Positions 17,114-25,233 of a stretch of 50,021 bases of DNA are shown here, one piece after another. The stretch spans positions 1-50,021 of the forward strand of contig CAMTIM010000014.1 of the NCBI GenBank assembly GCA_947072565.1, read 5' to 3'. A program made the position numbers and the translations under genes. The stretch comes from an uncultured Peptostreptococcaceae bacterium (GTDB taxonomy: Bacteria; Bacillota; Clostridia; Peptostreptococcales; Peptostreptococcaceae). The notes beneath the pieces were generated by a model, which was given only the letters and a program-made list of their open reading frames with translations, was not told where the DNA came from and searched no databases. Within the stretch, counting starts at the first letter, position 1. Every line of letters begins with the position of its first letter.

Positions 17114-17548
17114 TTACGATACGCTTGCTCTATTTCTCATATATGCATATAGTGCAAATTCATCATTCGTTATTTGTTCTACCCTTTGCTCTTCTTTTCT
17201 TAATTTTTCTAACATGTTTTCTTTAAGTGTCTCTAATGACTTCCTTTTAATTTGCTTTTCTATTAAATCAGTTTTAGCCTCATCTAATTTAACTTCTTGT
17301 ATTACAAGTTCTTCACTTGTAGCCTTTATAGAATAATTAAGTGATGACAAATAATTAATCGTTATCTTTTGTGTAACTGTATCTAAAACCTTACTTATAT
17401 CCGAGTATTTTTCATAACTATGCTCTAAGTTTTTTAAATTTTCTTCGACTATATTTTTATTATTTTGGGCTTGAGTATATTTCAGCTTACTTTCATCTTC
17501 ATCTTTTATTTTTATATCTAATAGTTTTTGAAGCTTAAATTTATGCAT
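17114..17548 (-). CDS. fliJ: Flagellar export chaperone FliJ
   Basis: A 144-residue, almost wholly helical coiled-coil protein starting MHKFKLQKLLDIK, the typical FliJ N-terminus. FliJ sits in the FliI hexamer and links it to FlhA. It is called by position after fliI together with length and coiled-coil character; sequence conservation in this family is low. Confidence 0.87.
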   Translation of the reverse strand: MHKFKLQKLLDIKIKDEDESKLKYTQAQNNKNIVEENLKNLEHSYEKYSDISKVLDTVTQKITINYLSSLNYSIKATSEELVIQEVKLDEAKTDLIEKQIKRKSLETLKENMLEKLRKEEQRVEQITNDEFALYAYMRNRASVS

Positions 17549-17563
17549 TCACGTCAATCTCCT

Positions 17564-18871
17564 TTAGTCAAATATGTCACTTAGCATCTGCTTACTACTT
17601 TCAAAAGATATATTTTCATTTACCCTTTGCTTTAAAAATTCATTAACTTTATCTATATATTTAATAGACATATCTATATTTTTATTTGAACCGTCTTCAT
17701 AAGCACCAATATTAATTAAATCCTCAGCATCCTTATAAGTAGCTAGTATATCTCTTGCAAAAGATGAATTGTTTTTATGTTCATCATCACAAATTTCATT
17801 CATAAGTCTACTTACACTATTTAATATATCTATCGCTGGGTAGTGATTTTTATGAGCTAAGTGCCTAGATAAAACTATGTGACCATCTAATATACCTCTT
17901 ACGGTATCTGCTATGGGTTCATTAAAATCATCTCCATCAACTAATACAGTGTAAAAAGCTGTTATAGAACCTTTATCTGATAACCCACTTCTTTCCATAA
18001 GTTTTGGAAGCATCGCAAAAACTGATGGTGTATATCCCTTTTGAGCTGGAGGTTCTCCTATGGCTAGTCCAACTTCTCTTTGAGCCATAGCAAATCTAGT
18101 CACTGAATCCATCATTAAAATAACCTTTTTACCTTGATCTCTGAAATACTCAGCAATTGAAGTAGCTGTCAATGCACCTTTTAGTCTAACTAATGGTGAC
18201 TTGTCAGAAGTAGCACAAACTACTACTGACTTTTTCATTCCTTCTTCTCCTAAATCTCTTTCTATGAAATCTAGAACTTCTCTTCCTCTCTCACCAATAA
18301 GAGCAATTACATTAACATCAGCTTGTGCTGTTCTAGCTATCATGCCTAAAGTAGTACTTTTTCCAACTCCACTACCTGCAAAAATACCAATTCTTTGACC
18401 TTCTCCACAAGTTAAAAAACCATCAATTGCCCTTATTCCGGTTGGCATAATCTCAGTAATTCGATTTCTTTTCATAGGATCTGGTGGTTGATTAGATAAA
18501 CTATACCTCTCACCTGCTAGTATTTTACTCTCATCTATCGGATTTCCTATTCCATCTAGAACCTTTCCTAAAAGCTCATCACTGCACCTAACACTCAAAG
18601 GAATTCCCCTTGCTATAACTTTGCATCCAGCACCTATACCTGTTAGTTCTCCAAGCGGCATCAATATAACATCTCCATCTTTGAAACCAACAACTTCACA
18701 ATCAATAGGGCTATTTGATTGATTGTATATAGTACACAATTCTCCAACAAAACACTTTATTCCCTCTACTTCAACAGTAAGGCCAATTATTTTTTTAACC
18801 TTGCCTTCACAAATAGCGGATGGAATGTCATTAACTCTATTTACTAATTTTTCAAAATCTATATTAATCAT
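17564..18871 (-). CDS. fliI: Flagellar export ATPase FliI
   Basis: A 435-residue F1-ATPase-beta relative that powers export. The Walker A loop is AGSGVGKST (about 165-173), Walker B is VILMMDSVTRFA, and the conserved REVGLAIGEPPAQKGYTPSV follows. Its ATG overlaps the fliH stop as ATGA, so the negative regulator FliH and the ATPase are translationally coupled. Confidence 0.96.
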   Translation of the reverse strand: MINIDFEKLVNRVNDIPSAICEGKVKKIIGLTVEVEGIKCFVGELCTIYNQSNSPIDCEVVGFKDGDVILMPLGELTGIGAGCKVIARGIPLSVRCSDELLGKVLDGIGNPIDESKILAGERYSLSNQPPDPMKRNRITEIMPTGIRAIDGFLTCGEGQRIGIFAGSGVGKSTTLGMIARTAQADVNVIALIGERGREVLDFIERDLGEEGMKKSVVVCATSDKSPLVRLKGALTATSIAEYFRDQGKKVILMMDSVTRFAMAQREVGLAIGEPPAQKGYTPSVFAMLPKLMERSGLSDKGSITAFYTVLVDGDDFNEPIADTVRGILDGHIVLSRHLAHKNHYPAIDILNSVSRLMNEICDDEHKNNSSFARDILATYKDAEDLINIGAYEDGSNKNIDMSIKYIDKVNEFLKQRVNENISFESSKQMLSDIFD

Positions 18872-19647
18872 AATAGCTCCTCTTTTACCTTATCTAGGAC
18901 ACAATCAATTCCAACTATTAATCTACCTTTTAAAGTATCAATTACTGCATTTCCCTGTTCTACAGATTTATCTGATAAAACAAATACATCACCATTTACC
19001 TTATAGTTTTCTTTAAGCGTCATTATTTGTTCATCTAGACTTTCTTTATATAGAGGATTTACTTTAATAACAAAGTTTTCTTTAAGTTCATATTCTTTGA
19101 TTATCTCGTTCACTATATTATCCATAGAAGATGCATCATTGAATGTTTCTCTTAATACTTGTTCGGCTATACTTATGCTTAATTTTAAGATTTGTGCTTT
19201 ATTTTCTTTTATGTAAGATACTACTTGCTCTTTTGCTTCAAATAAAGTATTGTTCGCACTTTGAATAATTTGGCTACATTCTATATTTGCTTTTTCAATA
19301 TTATCTTCATAAGCTTCTTTGTATCCGTCTTCATACCCATTTTGAACACCTTGGGTATGACCTTGTTCATAAGCTTTTTTTTCTATATCTAAAGCATTAT
19401 TTTTACTATCTTCAATTATTTTTAGGCTTTCTATCTCAGCCGATTTAATAATTTCATCATATTTATCTTCTGCTTCTTTAATCTTTAGTGCTATTGCTTC
19501 TTCTTTTTTCATAAGCTCTTCTTCTATATTTATAGGTATTTCAATTTCTTTATTTGAATTAACTATATTAATTTTCACAGTTTTTTTACCTTTAAAAATC
19601 ACATCTTTAGCCTTAATAATTTTAGTATTGCTATATAATAAACTCAT
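18868..19647 (-). CDS. fliH: Flagellar export regulator FliH
   Basis: About 259 residues, helical, with a long charged coiled coil (about 45-150) and a C-terminal domain like the V/F-ATPase E/delta subunits (about 160-255), as in FliH/SctL. The central stretch AYEQGHTQGVQNGYEDGYKE has the Gly-repeat pattern typical of FliH. It binds FliI and anchors it at the C-ring through FliN. Of two adjacent ATG codons the second fits the GAGG site better. It overlaps the fliG end by 17 bases. Confidence 0.9.
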   Translation of the reverse strand: MSLLYSNTKIIKAKDVIFKGKKTVKINIVNSNKEIEIPINIEEELMKKEEAIALKIKEAEDKYDEIIKSAEIESLKIIEDSKNNALDIEKKAYEQGHTQGVQNGYEDGYKEAYEDNIEKANIECSQIIQSANNTLFEAKEQVVSYIKENKAQILKLSISIAEQVLRETFNDASSMDNIVNEIIKEYELKENFVIKVNPLYKESLDEQIMTLKENYKVNGDVFVLSDKSVEQGNAVIDTLKGRLIVGIDCVLDKVKEELL

Positions 19648-20689
19648 CATCAGGTCCTCTAGTTAATGTTATTTCACCTATATCTTCAAGCCTTCTAATT
19701 ATATTGACTATAGTCTGTTGAGATTCTTCTACTTGAGATATCTTTATTTTTCCTAATAACTCAATTTCTTCTTTAAGGGCTTGAGATGCTCTTTGTGATT
19801 GATTTTTAAAGATAGCATTTGAGACTTCTTTTGAAGACCCTTTAAGTGCAAACGCAATATCCTTTACATTAACTTCTTTAAGAATTCTTTGAATAGCCAT
19901 ATTCTCAAGTCTAACAATATCATCAAATATAAACATATTCGCTTTAATCTCTTCAGCTAATTCATTGTTTCTTTCTTCTATGTAACTAATAATGCTTTTT
20001 TCTGTTTTTCTATCTACACTACTTAATATATCTACTAAGCTATCAACTCCACCTGAACTTTCCATCTCTCTTTGACCCAGCTTAGATAATTTATATTCAA
20101 CAGCTTTATCTATAGCTTTTATGACGTTGGGAGATACTGATGAAGTACTTCCTATTTTTAAAGATACTTCGTTCTTAACTTTAGTCGGCAACTCCGCTAA
20201 AATAAGTGCAGCCTTATCTGGTTGAATATGAGAAAGAATTATGGCTATAGTTTGAGAACTTTCTCCCTGTATACAAGATAATATTTGTTCTGGCTCCGCT
20301 TTTCTCGCAGTTATAAAAAGCTTTGTGTATGCATCATACTTAATTCCTTCTAAAAGCTTATTCGCTCTTTGATTTCCAAGTGCTCCGTTAAGTAAAGATT
20401 TTGCATAGTCTATACCACCTTCTAATACAAACTCTTTACCTTTATTTAATTCTATAAATTCTTGAAGAATTTCTCTTCTTTCTCTTGCGTTTATAGTGCT
20501 TATATTGGCTATTTCAACACCTATTTTTTGTATTTTTTTATCTGATAAATTTTTTATTATCCCAGCTGATACATCAGTTCCTAGAGTCATTAAAAGCACA
20601 GCTGCTTTTCTTGAACCAGTTACTTTTCTTACCTTTGGTATATCACCTAAGTCAAATGCATTTCCTGATTTAGTAATTTCCTTTTGCAA
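19631..20689 (-). CDS. fliG: Flagellar motor switch protein FliG
   Basis: A C-ring protein of about 352 residues with the armadillo-type N, middle and C domains. The N-domain contains SRKAAVLLMTLGTDVSAGII, the middle domain LSHIQPDKAALILAELP, and the C-terminal torque helix region LENMAIQRILKEVNVKDIAF. The C-domain engages MotA. No ATG is near; the TTG at 20689 follows AAGGTGG at good spacing, and an upstream TTG at 20698 is too close to it. Eight to sixteen bases separate it from fliF. Confidence 0.94.
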   Translation of the reverse strand: MQKEITKSGNAFDLGDIPKVRKVTGSRKAAVLLMTLGTDVSAGIIKNLSDKKIQKIGVEIANISTINARERREILQEFIELNKGKEFVLEGGIDYAKSLLNGALGNQRANKLLEGIKYDAYTKLFITARKAEPEQILSCIQGESSQTIAIILSHIQPDKAALILAELPTKVKNEVSLKIGSTSSVSPNVIKAIDKAVEYKLSKLGQREMESSGGVDSLVDILSSVDRKTEKSIISYIEERNNELAEEIKANMFIFDDIVRLENMAIQRILKEVNVKDIAFALKGSSKEVSNAIFKNQSQRASQALKEEIELLGKIKISQVEESQQTIVNIIRRLEDIGEITLTRGPDDEFII

Positions 20690-20705
20690 AATAAACAACC
20701 ACCTT

Positions 20706-22253
20706 CTATTCGTTTAACCAACTATTAATTAGTTCTGTAACTTGATCTGGATTCTCAGAAGCATAATTTTTAACTTCGTCTTCCAGAGTTATATTTTCTA
20801 CATCTTCTTCTATATTGTTCAATCTATTATTTTCCATTTCTTCTAACTTTTGATTTATCATGTCTATTTCAGAATTTTCATCAAATTCATCTTCTTTATT
20901 TTTATTTCTTTTCTTAATAATAAACATAATCATAACCGCTATTGCTATAAGTAATAAAAGTCCTCCTACTGCATAAGCTGTTGTTTTTAACATTTTTTGT
21001 ATTTTTTGAGTTTCTGTAAGACCAGCAGGCTTTTCATTCATACCAAAGTTCATACCAACTACAGCAACATCATCACCTCTGTCTTTTTGCATCCCTATTG
21101 TGTTTGATACCATATCTTTTACATTCTTTATAGTTCCTGAATCTAAATCCCCATCAATTGCAACAGATGCTGTGATTTTGTTTAGTTCACCTTGAGCTTT
21201 TACAGTTTTTGTTTCAACTTTTCCTACTTCATACTCTGTTTTTTGATCTTTAGTTTCATTTGTTCCCTTTTTACCATTTCCTACGTTATTCATATTGTTA
21301 TCTACAGCACCACCAGTTTTACCTTCTTCTGTAGACTTATTATCAGATTTCGATTCACTTTTAATAACTTTATTTGGATCGATTATTAACTCGGTTTTTT
21401 CACTACTGTCAAAATTTAAGTCTGCATTTACAGTAGCCTTTACTTTACCTTTTCCAAATATAGGTTCTAAAAGATTTACTATAGATTTTTCTAGGTCTTT
21501 GCTAAGTCCTTTTTCTGCATTTCTAGCTATGTCAACTGCGCTTGAATTTGTAGAATTGACCTTACCTTTTTCATCAAACAATCCTTCTGATAATAAATTC
21601 ATATTTTGATCAATTACCTCAATATTTTGCTTTGGTATATTAGGGGTGCTTGCCGAAATTAAAGACATTACAGATCTTATTTGACTAGGTTCTAAGTTTG
21701 ATCCAGGTTTTAAATTGATATAAACAGCTGCTTTTCCTGGTACACTTTCTTTAGCAAATACAGATTCGTCCCCTTGTGTAATATGTACTCTTGCATCTTC
21801 TACTTGCGGGAAAGTTTTTATAGTTTTTTCGATTTCACCTTGTACCATTCTTTGTTTTTTTATTTCAAATTCTTCATCAGTCATTCCTAAAGATGATCCT
21901 TCATCCATAATTTCAAATCCCTTTGATCCATTTGATATACTACTAGATAATTCTAGTCTTAGTTTATCAACTTGATCCTTGGGTACATATATGCTATTTC
22001 CTTCTACCTTACTTTCTATTTTTCTACTTTCAAGTTCTGTAGTTATAGCTTTTGCATCGTTAGAATCTAATCCTGAAAAAAGTACCTTGTACTTATCATT
22101 TTGTACATACATGACACCAAATACCATAGCTAATATTATTGCTATTACACCAATTATAATTGCTATTTTTTTCTCTTTTTTAAGTTCCTTAAATTGTTGC
22201 TTTTTATCACCTATAAAATTTTTTACTTTTTGCATAATTTCTTTTACATTCAT
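20706..22253 (-). CDS. fliF: Flagellar MS-ring protein FliF
   Basis: A 515-residue MS-ring subunit. The first membrane helix (about 30-48) is followed by ring-building motifs (YKVLFSGLDSNDAKAITTEL; the NIPKQNIEVIDQNMNLLS segment), a low-complexity periplasmic linker (about 300-345), the second membrane helix (about 425-447) and a C-terminal acidic tail that binds FliG, ending near the stop with ELINSWLNE. It is the base on which the rod and C-ring assemble. Confidence 0.95.
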   Translation of the reverse strand: MNVKEIMQKVKNFIGDKKQQFKELKKEKKIAIIIGVIAIILAMVFGVMYVQNDKYKVLFSGLDSNDAKAITTELESRKIESKVEGNSIYVPKDQVDKLRLELSSSISNGSKGFEIMDEGSSLGMTDEEFEIKKQRMVQGEIEKTIKTFPQVEDARVHITQGDESVFAKESVPGKAAVYINLKPGSNLEPSQIRSVMSLISASTPNIPKQNIEVIDQNMNLLSEGLFDEKGKVNSTNSSAVDIARNAEKGLSKDLEKSIVNLLEPIFGKGKVKATVNADLNFDSSEKTELIIDPNKVIKSESKSDNKSTEEGKTGGAVDNNMNNVGNGKKGTNETKDQKTEYEVGKVETKTVKAQGELNKITASVAIDGDLDSGTIKNVKDMVSNTIGMQKDRGDDVAVVGMNFGMNEKPAGLTETQKIQKMLKTTAYAVGGLLLLIAIAVMIMFIIKKRNKNKEDEFDENSEIDMINQKLEEMENNRLNNIEEDVENITLEDEVKNYASENPDQVTELINSWLNE

Positions 22254-22275
22254 TTATATACTCCTTGTTAATAAG

Positions 22276-22605
22276 TTACAGTTGTACCCTATTTACCTCT
22301 TGGTAAGCATCAAATAACTTGTTTCTAACCTCTAACATTAATTGCATCGATATTTGTGACTCTTGCATAGATAACATAACATCATGCATAGTTACATTCT
22401 CACCTTTTATTAGAGCTTCTATATTTCCATTTGCCTTTATTTGACTTTCATTAACTTTAGCAATAGCATTATTTATAACGTCTGAAAATCCAACTTTTTC
22501 TGTTTCATTTCCACTTTCACTTACTGTTATTTTGTCTAATGATACATTGCCTATACCCTGTGTAAATATATTAGATTTTGATACTATGCTTGTTACCGGT
22601 TCCAT
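22276..22605 (-). CDS. fliE: Flagellar hook-basal body protein FliE
   Basis: A 109-residue MS-ring/rod adaptor. The C-terminal segment MHDVMLSMQESQISMQLMLE followed by VRNKLFDAYQEV is the FliE signature. It lies between flgC and fliF, the standard order. Confidence 0.94.
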   Translation of the reverse strand: MEPVTSIVSKSNIFTQGIGNVSLDKITVSESGNETEKVGFSDVINNAIAKVNESQIKANGNIEALIKGENVTMHDVMLSMQESQISMQLMLEVRNKLFDAYQEVNRVQL

Positions 22606-22622
22606 GTATTCACCCCTTTATA

Positions 22623-23027
22623 TTATCTTCCTATTTCTAGCGCTTTAGATATCATACTTTTTTGTGCATTTAATGTATCAACATTTGATTCATAAGACCT
22701 AGATGCAGCTATTAAGTCTGACATTTCAACTAACATGTCTACATTTGGATATTCCACATACCCCTGTTTATCTGCATCTGGATGATTTGGTTCATATAAC
22801 TTTCTCATTGGAGACTTATCTTTTTCTATTGATATAGTCTTTACTCCAAGCATACCTAGCTTTTCATCGTAATTTTCACCAAATGTTGCAACCTTACGTA
22901 CATATGCCCCACCATCTTGAGTTCTTGTAGTTTTAACATTTGCTACATTTGATGATATAGTGTCCATTCTCATTCTTTCTGCAGAAAGGCCACTTGCACT
23001 AATTCTCATACCATTAAAAACACTCAT
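22623..23027 (-). CDS. flgC: Flagellar proximal rod protein FlgC
   Basis: A 134-residue rod protein with the N-terminal [20 protein letters not shown] motif and a C-terminal helix that includes [20 protein letters not shown]. The middle stretch [20 protein letters not shown] is typical of FlgC. It starts 4 bases after flgB. Confidence 0.95.
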   Translation of the reverse strand: MSVFNGMRISASGLSAERMRMDTISSNVANVKTTRTQDGGAYVRKVATFGENYDEKLGMLGVKTISIEKDKSPMRKLYEPNHPDADKQGYVEYPNVDMLVEMSDLIAASRSYESNVDTLNAQKSMISKALEIGR

Positions 23028-23031
23028 TTAC

Positions 23032-23355
23032 TTACCTCCCTGATATTACACTCTTTGTCATAGCTAACTTTATATTTGTCAAGCTTACTAAAGCATTGTA
23101 CTCCAGTGTTGTAGCTGCTTGATTAACTTTTTCATTTTCTAGATCAATATTATTTCCATCTTCTCTCATTTCTGAGCCAAGATCAGTTTTAACTTCTATT
23201 TTAGGCTTCTGTTTTTCATCATTTAAAGTTTCTTCAAAAGTAACATACTTTCGCTTGTAATCTGGAGTGTTTATATTTGCAACATTATTTGCTATAGTTT
23301 TGCCTCTTAAATCAATTGCATCTAATCCCATTTTCATTAAGTTATATATATCCAT
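23032..23355 (-). CDS. flgB: Flagellar proximal rod protein FlgB
   Basis: A 107-residue rod protein, first gene of the large operon. It shows the family N-terminus (MKMGLDAIDLRGKTIANNVA, then NINTPDYKRK). The ATG at 23355 is preceded at five bases by GGGGGA; a longer TTG reading to 23367 would start inside that site. Its expression depends on the long leader upstream, with a riboswitch, two terminators and a possible invertible segment. Confidence 0.95.
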   Translation of the reverse strand: MDIYNLMKMGLDAIDLRGKTIANNVANINTPDYKRKYVTFEETLNDEKQKPKIEVKTDLGSEMREDGNNIDLENEKVNQAATTLEYNALVSLTNIKLAMTKSVISGR

Positions 23356-23384
23356 AATTTCCCCCAATCTTTATTTTCAATAAA

Positions 23385-23406
23385 AAAACTACCCTAAAAG
23401 AGTAGT
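23385..23406 (-). terminator. Second intrinsic terminator, just upstream of flgB
   Basis: On the minus strand AACTACTCT and AGGGTAGTT pair (nine pairs, one U-G) around a short loop and are followed by seven Ts. It ends about 30 bases before the flgB start codon. Its sequence is nearly that of the riboswitch terminator at 23685-23708, including the same U-G pair. It must be bypassed or melted for flgB expression. Confidence 0.75.
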
Positions 23407-23422
23407 TCAAATTACTTTCATA

Positions 23423-23593
23423 ATGTTATAAATCATTGCTAATTATTTCTATGCAACCTCAAAACAAAATCATAAGGTATATTGCCCTACAGAATCATAT
23501 ATAAAATTACTTAAACGTTTTATAATTTCTTTTTTGTAAATTTAAAATTCTTTTTAATTTACTATACACATTATTATACACGTTTTATAACAT
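23423..23593. repeat. Candidate inverted-repeat pair bounding a flagellar switch
   Basis: ATGTTATAAA at 23423-23432 is repeated in inverse orientation at 23584-23593, with further scattered matches on both sides, and 151 bases between the arms. In C. difficile a segment of about 154 bp flanked by imperfect inverted repeats of about 21 bp lies at this very place, between the c-di-GMP riboswitch and flgB, and is inverted by a tyrosine recombinase to switch flagella on and off. The arms here are short and AT-rich, so the match in place and spacing is stronger than the match in sequence. Confidence 0.4.
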
Positions 23594-23684
23594 AATTCTA
23601 TATTTTTTCCCATTTTATGACAATATTCGTTCGCCCAATTTCGACATTTTCTGACACGATTATGTATTATTTGTTTTTATGCAT

Positions 23685-23708
23685 AAAAAAATACCCTTGA
23701 AAGAGTAT
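23685..23708 (-). terminator. Riboswitch-controlled terminator
   Basis: On the minus strand ATACTCTT pairs with AAGGGTAT (one U-G) and runs into seven Ts. It lies about 40 bases downstream of the aptamer, the arrangement of an off-switch in which ligand-bound aptamer favours termination. Confidence 0.85.
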
Positions 23709-23747
23709 TATTTAATATCAGTAATGATAACAAAAAGTTTATTAACT

Positions 23748-23827
23748 CTTCGGCAGCTGGCTGGCATAGTCATTTGACTTTAGCCCCTATAGTTTTGCGT
23801 CACTGGGTTTCCCAAGTTTTGCCTATT
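23748..23827 (-). promoter_or_regulatory. c-di-GMP-I (GEMM) riboswitch
   Basis: On the minus strand the aptamer shows the class-I landmarks in order: GGCAAAAC, a stem capped by a GAAA loop (TTGGGAAACCCA), the conserved GACGCAAAAC joint, a second stem closed by GGGGCTAAAG, and the closing ATGCCAGCCAGCTGCC whose TGCC pairs with the first GGCA. It is followed by an intrinsic terminator. The same riboswitch class controls flgB in C. difficile, where high c-di-GMP shuts off flagellar genes; the same logic is expected here. Confidence 0.93.
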
Positions 23828-23854
23828 AAATTTTTCATTAATTTTCTTATTAAT

Positions 23855-23863
23855 ATTATATCA
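23855..23863 (-). promoter_or_regulatory. Extended -10 promoter of the flgB operon
   Basis: On the minus strand TGATATAAT is a perfect extended -10 (TGnTATAAT). No good -35 is visible, as is common for extended -10 promoters. Transcription would begin near 23848, about 20 bases before the riboswitch, giving a leader of about 490 nt. Confidence 0.7.
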
Positions 23864-24020
23864 TATTTTGTTGTTAATATGTTGTTGAATTTATTTTTTT
23901 CCCAACATTTAGGCTATAGTTGTAGAAAAAACTCATATTTTTTTATATTATATCTAATTTTATTATTTATAGTTATAAATTAATAAAATTATAGTATTCA
24001 ATAATAATTTATTTTATCCG

Positions 24021-24041
24021 TATAATAGTATTTGTACTATT
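24021..24041 (+). promoter_or_regulatory. -10 box and inverted repeat before the plus-strand glycosyltransferase
   Basis: TATAAT (24021-24026) lacks a clear -35. It overlaps an inverted repeat AATAGTA-TTTG-TACTATT (24024-24041) with perfect 7-base arms, ending 10 bases before the GGAGG site. It could be an operator or a short 5' hairpin. Confidence 0.4.
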
Positions 24042-24060
24042 AAAATCGGAGGATAATATA

Positions 24061-25128
24061 TTGAAAAAATTAAGTTTAGCAATGATTACCAAAAATGAAG
24101 AATCTAAAATAAGAAGATGTTTAGAGTCAGTAAAAAATATAGTTGATGAAATAATAATAGTAGACACAGGGTCTAATGATAAAACTAAGGATATTGCATT
24201 AGAATTCGATGCTAAAGTATATGATTATAAGTGGGATGATAATTTTGCTAATGCTAGAAATTATGCAATAAGAAAATCTAGCGGTGATTGGAATTTAATA
24301 TTAGATGCAGACGAATTTATTACTAATATAGATTTAGATAATATTTATAAATTCATGGATTCTAAAGATAAGATTATAGGTCAAATAAAAATAGTTAATT
24401 TATTTAAACAAGATGGTGAAATAAGAAAATCCAATTCTTTTATATCTAGATTAGCTCCAAAAGGTATTTGCTTTAGTGGGAGTATTCACGAACAATTAGA
24501 TTGTAGTTATCCTCGCAAAAGAGTCGATATCGATTTAGAGCACGATGGTTATTTAGGTACTAATAAATTTGAGAGAAATATTTCTTTGATACTTAATGAA
24601 TTGAAAGAAAATAGTAATAATTCATATTTATTGTATCAGGCAGCTAAGACTTATTATAGTAACAAAATGTATAAAGAGGCATCGCCTTATTTTGATGCTT
24701 TTTATGATAATTTCAATGCTGATACAGATGCATTTTTTAAAGATGGGTTAATTCTTTATTTATATAATATTATTAAGGCTAATGAATTTGAAAAAGGCTT
24801 AAAAATTATAGATAATAATTTTGACATATTAAATAAGTATTGTGATTTTTATTTTGTCTGTGGTGTATTTTTCACAGAAATGATTGCTTATAATTCAACT
24901 TTATATGCGGGATACTTTGACAATATAGAACTATGCTATATAAATGCCTTACAGATTGACGAATCATATGATTCAGATAGTATTGAAGGTACTGGAAGCT
25001 ATCTAGCAGCTTTTAATTTGGGGGTGTTTTATGAACTTGTTAGTAATGTTAATAAAGCTTTAGAATATTATAATCTATCATATAAATATGGTTATATTCC
25101 TGCGTTAAATAGATTAAATTCACTATAA
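24061..25128 (+). CDS. Family 2 glycosyltransferase with TPR-like tail
   Basis: The only plus-strand gene, 355 residues, starting at TTG eight bases after GGAGG. Residues 1-110 form a GT-A fold: AMITKNEESKIRRCLESV, then EIIIVDTGSNDKTKDIA and the metal-binding DADEF. Residues 165-355 are helical repeats of TPR type (YQAAKTYYSNKMYKEASPYF; AAFNLGVFYELVSNVNKALE). It is a paralogue of the N-terminal part of the gene at 38572-40815. It probably adds a sugar to flagellin or extends its glycan. It is convergent with the glycan operon and divergent from the flgB leader. Confidence 0.88.
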   Translation: MKKLSLAMITKNEESKIRRCLESVKNIVDEIIIVDTGSNDKTKDIALEFDAKVYDYKWDDNFANARNYAIRKSSGDWNLILDADEFITNIDLDNIYKFMDSKDKIIGQIKIVNLFKQDGEIRKSNSFISRLAPKGICFSGSIHEQLDCSYPRKRVDIDLEHDGYLGTNKFERNISLILNELKENSNNSYLLYQAAKTYYSNKMYKEASPYFDAFYDNFNADTDAFFKDGLILYLYNIIKANEFEKGLKIIDNNFDILNKYCDFYFVCGVFFTEMIAYNSTLYAGYFDNIELCYINALQIDESYDSDSIEGTGSYLAAFNLGVFYELVSNVNKALEYYNLSYKYGYIPALNRLNSL

Positions 25129-25151
25129 AATAAATTATCTATTAAGCATTC

Positions 25152-25210
25152 TATCTCCAAATGTTATTGAAGCTATACTAAGTCCAAAGCTCAATCTTAA
25201 TTTGGAGATA
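25152..25210. repeat. Nested inverted repeat between convergent genes
   Basis: TATCTCCAAAT (25152-25162) and ATTTGGAGATA (25200-25210) are perfect 11-base inverted arms. Between them ATTGAAGCT and AGCTCAAT form a second, imperfect stem. It separates the two convergent genes and may end transcription from both sides, though neither side has a convincing T-run. Confidence 0.55.
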
Positions 25211-25233
25211 AACTTTAAGTTCAATTATCTATT

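Noticed and set aside
23562-23582. Two DnaA-box-like 9-mers (CTATACACA, TTATACACG)
   Set aside because: Each has one mismatch and they lie in an AT-rich leader without other origin features; no dnaA or dnaN is near.
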